Shown here one piece after another: positions 5,617 through 9,262 of a stretch of 9,262 nt of DNA. The DNA is from Bacillota bacterium. GTDB lineage: Bacteria; Bacillota; Bacilli; Alicyclobacillales; SLC66. The DNA lies in the NCBI GenBank assembly GCA_021820825.1, contig JAKADD010000079.1, positions 1 through 9,262 on the forward strand. The letters run 5' to 3'. The notes beneath the pieces are model-generated. The model was not told the origin of the DNA, did not search any database, and saw nothing but the letters and a program-made list of their open reading frames with translations. Both the position numbers and the translations under genes were made by a program. Positions within the stretch are counted from its first letter, which is position 1; each line of letters begins with the position of its first letter.

Positions 5617-8562
5617 TTGAAACGAATGCTAACGAGTATGGCTGCGGCCGCATTGATTGTGGGGGCCATTGCGCCGGCAGCGTTTGCCGCGACGGGTACA
5701 GTCTCGTACACCGACATAAACGGGAACTTCGCGGAGCAGGATATCATATCCCTGTCGCAACAGGGGTATATACATGGGTACAGTGACGGGCAGTATCGTC
5801 CGAATGAACTGGTTACACGCGGACAGTTTTTGGCCTATTTCATGAATGTTGTGAAGTCCGCCACCGCTGTCAGTCCAGGAGCGCACAAACAGTATTTTGC
5901 GGATATTCCGCCTAGGAACTGGGATTACAACTATGTCGGTGCAGCCGAAGCGGCCGGGTGGCTCGTACCGAGCTGGATCGGCGTCAAAGTGGGCGGCAAC
6001 TTTAATGAAAACTATCAGGCTTCATGGGGAGACGCCGCATCGTTCTTTGTAGCGGCGATGGAGAAGGCTGGAAAACTGACTTCTACTGGCGGCATGGCGC
6101 CGCTGGCTTACGCGAAGTCAATCGGGCTGTTCCAGGGGATTCCTTCTTCGCAGAATCAGATTTATCTGAACCGCGCGAGTGCGGCGGTCGTGCTCTACAA
6201 TGTTCTGTCTTATGTGAAAAATGGCGGTTCCGTCACCCAGGCGCCGACCGTATCTTCCGTGACGCTGAGCGGGGGCGCGTCGCTTTCGTCCAATACTTCT
6301 GAGCCACTGACGGTGACGGCCACGGATTCCAGCGGCAATGTCGTGACTGTGAGCTCATCGCAGATCTCCTATCAAGTCACTGGAAGCGGCTCCACAAACA
6401 CAGCGGGCGCATTTGTCAGCGCGAGCGGCGAGCTGGTGGTAACTGCGCCAGGAACCTACAACATTACAGCGACAGTGGGGGGCGTCACTTCGGCGCCGCT
6501 TGTGGTGACGGTGCCGGGAATGCCTGCAGCGCTCAAGCTGAGCGCCGCTTCGCCGTCGCTGGTGGCTGACGGGTCGTCCACGGATACGCTGACCGCGACT
6601 GTGGTCGATGCGAACGGCAACCCGGTGACCAGCTTTAACGGAACGGTCTCATTCAGCGATACGAATGGCCAACTGGTGGGCGCAAATGGCGCGCCTTCAA
6701 ACGCCGTGAGCGGAGTGTCCGTGACAAACGGCGTGGCGACCATCAAGGTGCAGGCGACTGCAACGCCAGGCACGACAGACACCATTACGGCCAATAACCT
6801 GGTCCAGTCGGGCTCATCGACGCCTGTAGCGTACAACGGCGGGGCTTTGTCGGGCAATCTGGCTATTTCCCAGACGCAGCAGGTCGCCACATCGCTTTCC
6901 GTAACGCCAAGTTCGCCCACGGTGGAAAACAACGCGCCGAGCACCGACGCATTTACCGTTCAGGTGCTGGATCAGGCGGGTGTGCCTATGCTGAGCGGCG
7001 TAAATACGATCAATCTCTCTGTCTCGGGTGCGGGCCAACTGTCGCCGACATCGCAAGCAACGACGGCGTACGTGGGCAACGGCACGACAACCGCCGGAGC
7101 GAGCGGAAGCGTCACTTCCGAACAGGGGGTTACTGGCTCCATCGTCGTCACCGCGACGTCGCCTGGCCTCACATCGGGGTCCGCCACCATTCAGTCGCTC
7201 GTCGTGGGCAGCCCGGCCGCCATTAAGGTGGCGGCCGACAAGAACTCCAGCAGCACGTTTGCGGCGGGTTCTTCCGGCGGGGTATTTGATGTCAGCACCG
7301 TGGACGCCAACGGCAACACGGTAAACGATACGAGCAATCCCACGTACACCGCGACTGTCTGGCAGGGGAGCACGCAAATCACGTCGGGGGTCACCGCAAC
7401 TGTAGCGGGCAATCAGGTGGATGTTACGGGAACTGCGGCGGGCAGTTACACGCTAAAAGTGGAATCCAGCGACAACCTGACCGCAGGAACTGTGAACTTC
7501 CAGGTAACGGCTGGACCGGCCGCCAAAGTGGTCTTCCTCTCACCGAGCGCTGCGGTGGATCTGCCGATTCAGAACGACTCCATGACCATCCAGGCGGAAC
7601 TGCAGGATTCGTACGGCAACGCGGTGACCACCGCCGGGGTTCCGGTGACCTTCTCGGTCGCTGAACGTTCTGGACAGGACGCCGCGACTCTGGGCGGATC
7701 TGCAAGCGGTCAGTATACCGCGACCACTGGCGCGAACGGCGTCGTCAGCGTTCCCTTCGTGGGCAGCCACCTGGTGGGTGACGCATGGACGATCAGCGCA
7801 ACGCAGGTGAATGGGGTCAGCATAACGACTGCGCCTGTATACGTGAAGATGGTCGCGGCGGTGCCGACACAGGTTAACGTTGGCCTGCAGGACACAGCTT
7901 CGCTTCCGAACAACAATCCAAACTATCTGCACAGCACAGGCTATGCCCAGGCTGGCGATACGGTCACAGTGACACTGAGCGCAACGGACGCGTTTGGCAA
8001 TGCCAGTCCGAACGGCGATGTGATGCAGGTGACATTGCCGGCTGGCCTCAATAATCCAGCGGGACTCACGGCGACGTCTACGCCCGGTGTGTACACGGTA
8101 ACGCTGCCCGCGTCCGGCCAGACGACGTTCACCGCAACGGCTGCAACGGAAGGGGCTGCGACGGTCAAGGTGACCGATTTGAGCGTGGGATCTACGACGC
8201 TGACAGGAAGTGGAACGATCGACATCGTTCCGGGGCCTGCGGTCGGGGCGGCGCTCTTTAGCAACGCCACGATCGTCAATGCCGCGAATCCGCTGGCGGT
8301 GCAGGCAAACACACCCATTCAACTGTGGGTGAAACCCGTTGACATCGAGGGGAACGCAGTGGTTCAGGGCCAGCAGCCTCTGACACTCAACCTGAGCGAC
8401 GGCGGCAAGGGCGGCTCCTTTAGACTGACGCCTCAAGGCGGCAATATTTCCTCGATCCAGATTCCTGCCGGATCAAGCGAAGTGATGTTGTATTACGTCA
8501 ACGCCACCGCAGGCATATATGTGCTGTCGGCGCAGGCAACTGCGAGTTCTACGACTTCCTGA
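5617..8562 (+). CDS. SLH-domain surface protein with about seven Ig-like modules (S-layer type)
   Basis: This 981-residue exported protein begins with a clear signal peptide (MKRMLTSMAAAALIVGAIAP, cleavage likely after AFA at residue 24). Three SLH-type segments follow: about 30-78 (YTDINGN, TRGQFLAYFMN), about 92-152 (YFADIPPRNWDYNYVGAAEAAGW) and a more divergent one at about 160-205 (LNRASAAVVLYN). SLH domains anchor proteins non-covalently to pyruvylated secondary cell-wall polymers. The rest, from about 210, is a series of Ser/Thr/Val/Gly-rich beta domains of the bacterial Ig-like (Big/invasin) kind. Each has a D-x-x-G-N-like hallmark, near residues 236, 331, 452 (DQAGV), 563, 664, 791 and 909. 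I see no cysteine. The protein ends soon after the last Ig-like strand pattern (YYVNATAGIYVLSAQA), so it seems to stop at a domain border rather than being truncated. It may be the S-layer protein or an S-layer-associated adhesin. The TTG start has GGAGGGGG upstream. Confidence 0.92.
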   Translation: MKRMLTSMAAAALIVGAIAPAAFAATGTVSYTDINGNFAEQDIISLSQQGYIHGYSDGQYRPNELVTRGQFLAYFMNVVKSATAVSPGAHKQYFADIPPRNWDYNYVGAAEAAGWLVPSWIGVKVGGNFNENYQASWGDAASFFVAAMEKAGKLTSTGGMAPLAYAKSIGLFQGIPSSQNQIYLNRASAAVVLYNVLSYVKNGGSVTQAPTVSSVTLSGGASLSSNTSEPLTVTATDSSGNVVTVSSSQISYQVTGSGSTNTAGAFVSASGELVVTAPGTYNITATVGGVTSAPLVVTVPGMPAALKLSAASPSLVADGSSTDTLTATVVDANGNPVTSFNGTVSFSDTNGQLVGANGAPSNAVSGVSVTNGVATIKVQATATPGTTDTITANNLVQSGSSTPVAYNGGALSGNLAISQTQQVATSLSVTPSSPTVENNAPSTDAFTVQVLDQAGVPMLSGVNTINLSVSGAGQLSPTSQATTAYVGNGTTTAGASGSVTSEQGVTGSIVVTATSPGLTSGSATIQSLVVGSPAAIKVAADKNSSSTFAAGSSGGVFDVSTVDANGNTVNDTSNPTYTATVWQGSTQITSGVTATVAGNQVDVTGTAAGSYTLKVESSDNLTAGTVNFQVTAGPAAKVVFLSPSAAVDLPIQNDSMTIQAELQDSYGNAVTTAGVPVTFSVAERSGQDAATLGGSASGQYTATTGANGVVSVPFVGSHLVGDAWTISATQVNGVSITTAPVYVKMVAAVPTQVNVGLQDTASLPNNNPNYLHSTGYAQAGDTVTVTLSATDAFGNASPNGDVMQVTLPAGLNNPAGLTATSTPGVYTVTLPASGQTTFTATAATEGAATVKVTDLSVGSTTLTGSGTIDIVPGPAVGAALFSNATIVNAANPLAVQANTPIQLWVKPVDIEGNAVVQGQQPLTLNLSDGGKGGSFRLTPQGGNISSIQIPAGSSEVMLYYVNATAGIYVLSAQATASSTTS

Positions 8563-8596
8563 TCCAGTCAGTGCAGTCGGCATCTCCATAAGCAGT

Positions 8597-8646
8597 TCAA
8601 TAAATAAGACGCAGTTCACACTCGTGAACTGCGTCTTATTTATTGA
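8597..8646. terminator. Bidirectional intrinsic terminator, 23-bp perfect stem
   Basis: A perfect inverted repeat (8597-8619 and 8624-8646) with a 4-nt loop ACTC lies 34 nt after the stop of the SLH protein gene. The outer stem is A/T-rich (AATAAATAAG and CTTATTTATT), so a T-rich end follows a GC-containing core on both strands. It can therefore serve both convergent genes. The stop codon of the minus-strand transglutaminase gene (8642-8640) lies inside the stem. Confidence 0.9.
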
Positions 8647-9262
8647 TACTGTATTCCAGCCTGCTGGTGTGTGGAGTTGAATACTTTCGCCGACGGATTG
8701 AACCATTGCGGCTGGAACGACCACGGAGTTCCCGGCCCCGGAATTTGCGTTGCGGAAGTAACAAAGTACAGACGCGCCCAAGTCGGGTCCCAGTAAATCC
8801 ACTCATTGCCGATCCAGGAACGGTTCCAGGCGTGCCCGTCATTGGGGTTGTCGACTTGCACGGGCGCTCCGTTGTTGGCGTAGCCCACGACCATTTGTGT
8901 GGGAATGCCGAGCGACCTCATGAGGGCGTCCGCTACATTGGCATAGTCGACACAGATGCCAATTCCGGAGGAGAGCGTCTCTTGCGTCGTGCTCCAGCCG
9001 TAGCCGCCGTTCGCCAGCAGGGCGCCATTGTATCCGATATGCTGGCCTTCCCAATTATAGACGGCCTGAGCCTGGGCGAGCGGCGAACTGATTCCTTTTG
9101 TGATCTGACTGGCGAGAGCCTGAATCGACGGGTCTGTCCAATCGGCCCATGCTGAGGCCAGCATACCGAGTTGCTGGTTGCTGTCCTGACCCTGAAACGT
9201 CATGGTGAACTGACTCGATACGGTTTGCTGTTTTGTCGCGAACATATAGTTGAGGCTGGTCT
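8640..9262 (-). CDS. Transglutaminase-like (papain-like fold) protein, 5' end outside window
   Basis: The frame stays open to the window edge, so the N terminus is missing; the ATG at 9245 has no clear ribosome site and is probably internal. At least 207 residues are visible. Numbered from that Met, the catalytic triad of the transglutaminase-like superfamily is complete: Cys98 in GIGICVDYANVADALMRSLGIPTQ, His138 in DGHAWNRSWI and Asp153 in WIYWDPTWA. A helical region precedes the core (AQAVYNWEGQHIGYNG, about 59-74), and the C-terminal tail is rich in Pro, Trp and Gln. Bacterial members act as peptidases, amidases or cross-linking enzymes and many are exported. No signal peptide can be checked here because the start is missing. 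The gene converges on the SLH surface protein gene and shares its terminator, so a cell-surface role is possible but inferred. Confidence 0.88.
   Translation of the reverse strand, partial: TSLNYMFATKQQTVSSQFTMTFQGQDSNQQLGMLASAWADWTDPSIQALASQITKGISSPLAQAQAVYNWEGQHIGYNGALLANGGYGWSTTQETLSSGIGICVDYANVADALMRSLGIPTQMVVGYANNGAPVQVDNPNDGHAWNRSWIGNEWIYWDPTWARLYFVTSATQIPGPGTPWSFQPQWFNPSAKVFNSTHQQAGIQYQ

Noticed and set aside
7540..8436. 298-codon open frame on the minus strand inside the SLH protein gene
   Set aside because: Its translation is rich in Arg, His and Cys with no domain pattern, as expected of an antisense shadow of a GC-rich Ig-like gene. No ribosome site or promoter supports it.
1..9262. 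CRISPR arrays, tRNA or rRNA genes, insertion sequences, phage or toxin-antitoxin genes
   Set aside because: I found no regularly spaced repeats, transposase motifs, cloverleaf-like segments or other signs of these on either strand.

Overview
The window looks like chromosomal DNA of a moderately GC-rich Gram-positive bacterium of the Bacillota, plausibly a member of the Alicyclobacillaceae, Paenibacillaceae or a relative. The reasons are an SLH-anchored surface protein, very strong Shine-Dalgarno sequences (AGGAGG, GGAGGGG) combined with GTG and TTG starts, and an AcoR-type sigma-54 activator. The taxon is inference; no rRNA or other marker gene is present.

Layout. Bases 1-474 hold the 3' end of a gene on the + strand whose product resembles the C-terminal half of a sulfotransferase-like P-loop protein. 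A hairpin at 478-518 separates it from a convergent minus-strand operon. That operon encodes an ExaC/AcoD-type aldehyde dehydrogenase (2503 down to 983) followed by a DUF779 protein (924 down to 556). Reading divergently from the dehydrogenase is a sigma-54-dependent activator with a GAF domain, an AAA+ domain and a Fis-type HTH (2711-4714). The divergent intergenic region carries a near-perfect -24/-12 promoter (2570-2555) facing the dehydrogenase, and palindromes upstream of it that could be activator sites. Together these make a compact regulated aldehyde-oxidation module: the activator probably senses a small molecule through its GAF domain and fires sigma-54 transcription of the dehydrogenase and its DUF779 partner.

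From 4880 onward the content is cell-surface. A small secreted helical protein of unknown function (4880-5488) precedes a 981-residue exported protein with N-terminal SLH domains and about seven Ig-like modules (5617-8562), an S-layer or S-layer-associated protein. Both genes have almost the same translation-initiation region with identical spacing. A 23-bp perfect hairpin (8597-8646) is a bidirectional terminator between this gene and a convergent transglutaminase-like gene (8640 to beyond 9262) with an intact Cys-His-Asp triad. The 5' end of that last gene lies outside the window.

I saw no tRNA, rRNA, CRISPR array, insertion sequence or prophage signature. I did not find a clearly undescribed system. 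The least explained parts are the DUF779 partner, the secreted helical protein paired with the SLH protein, and the repeat-rich linkers of the activator.
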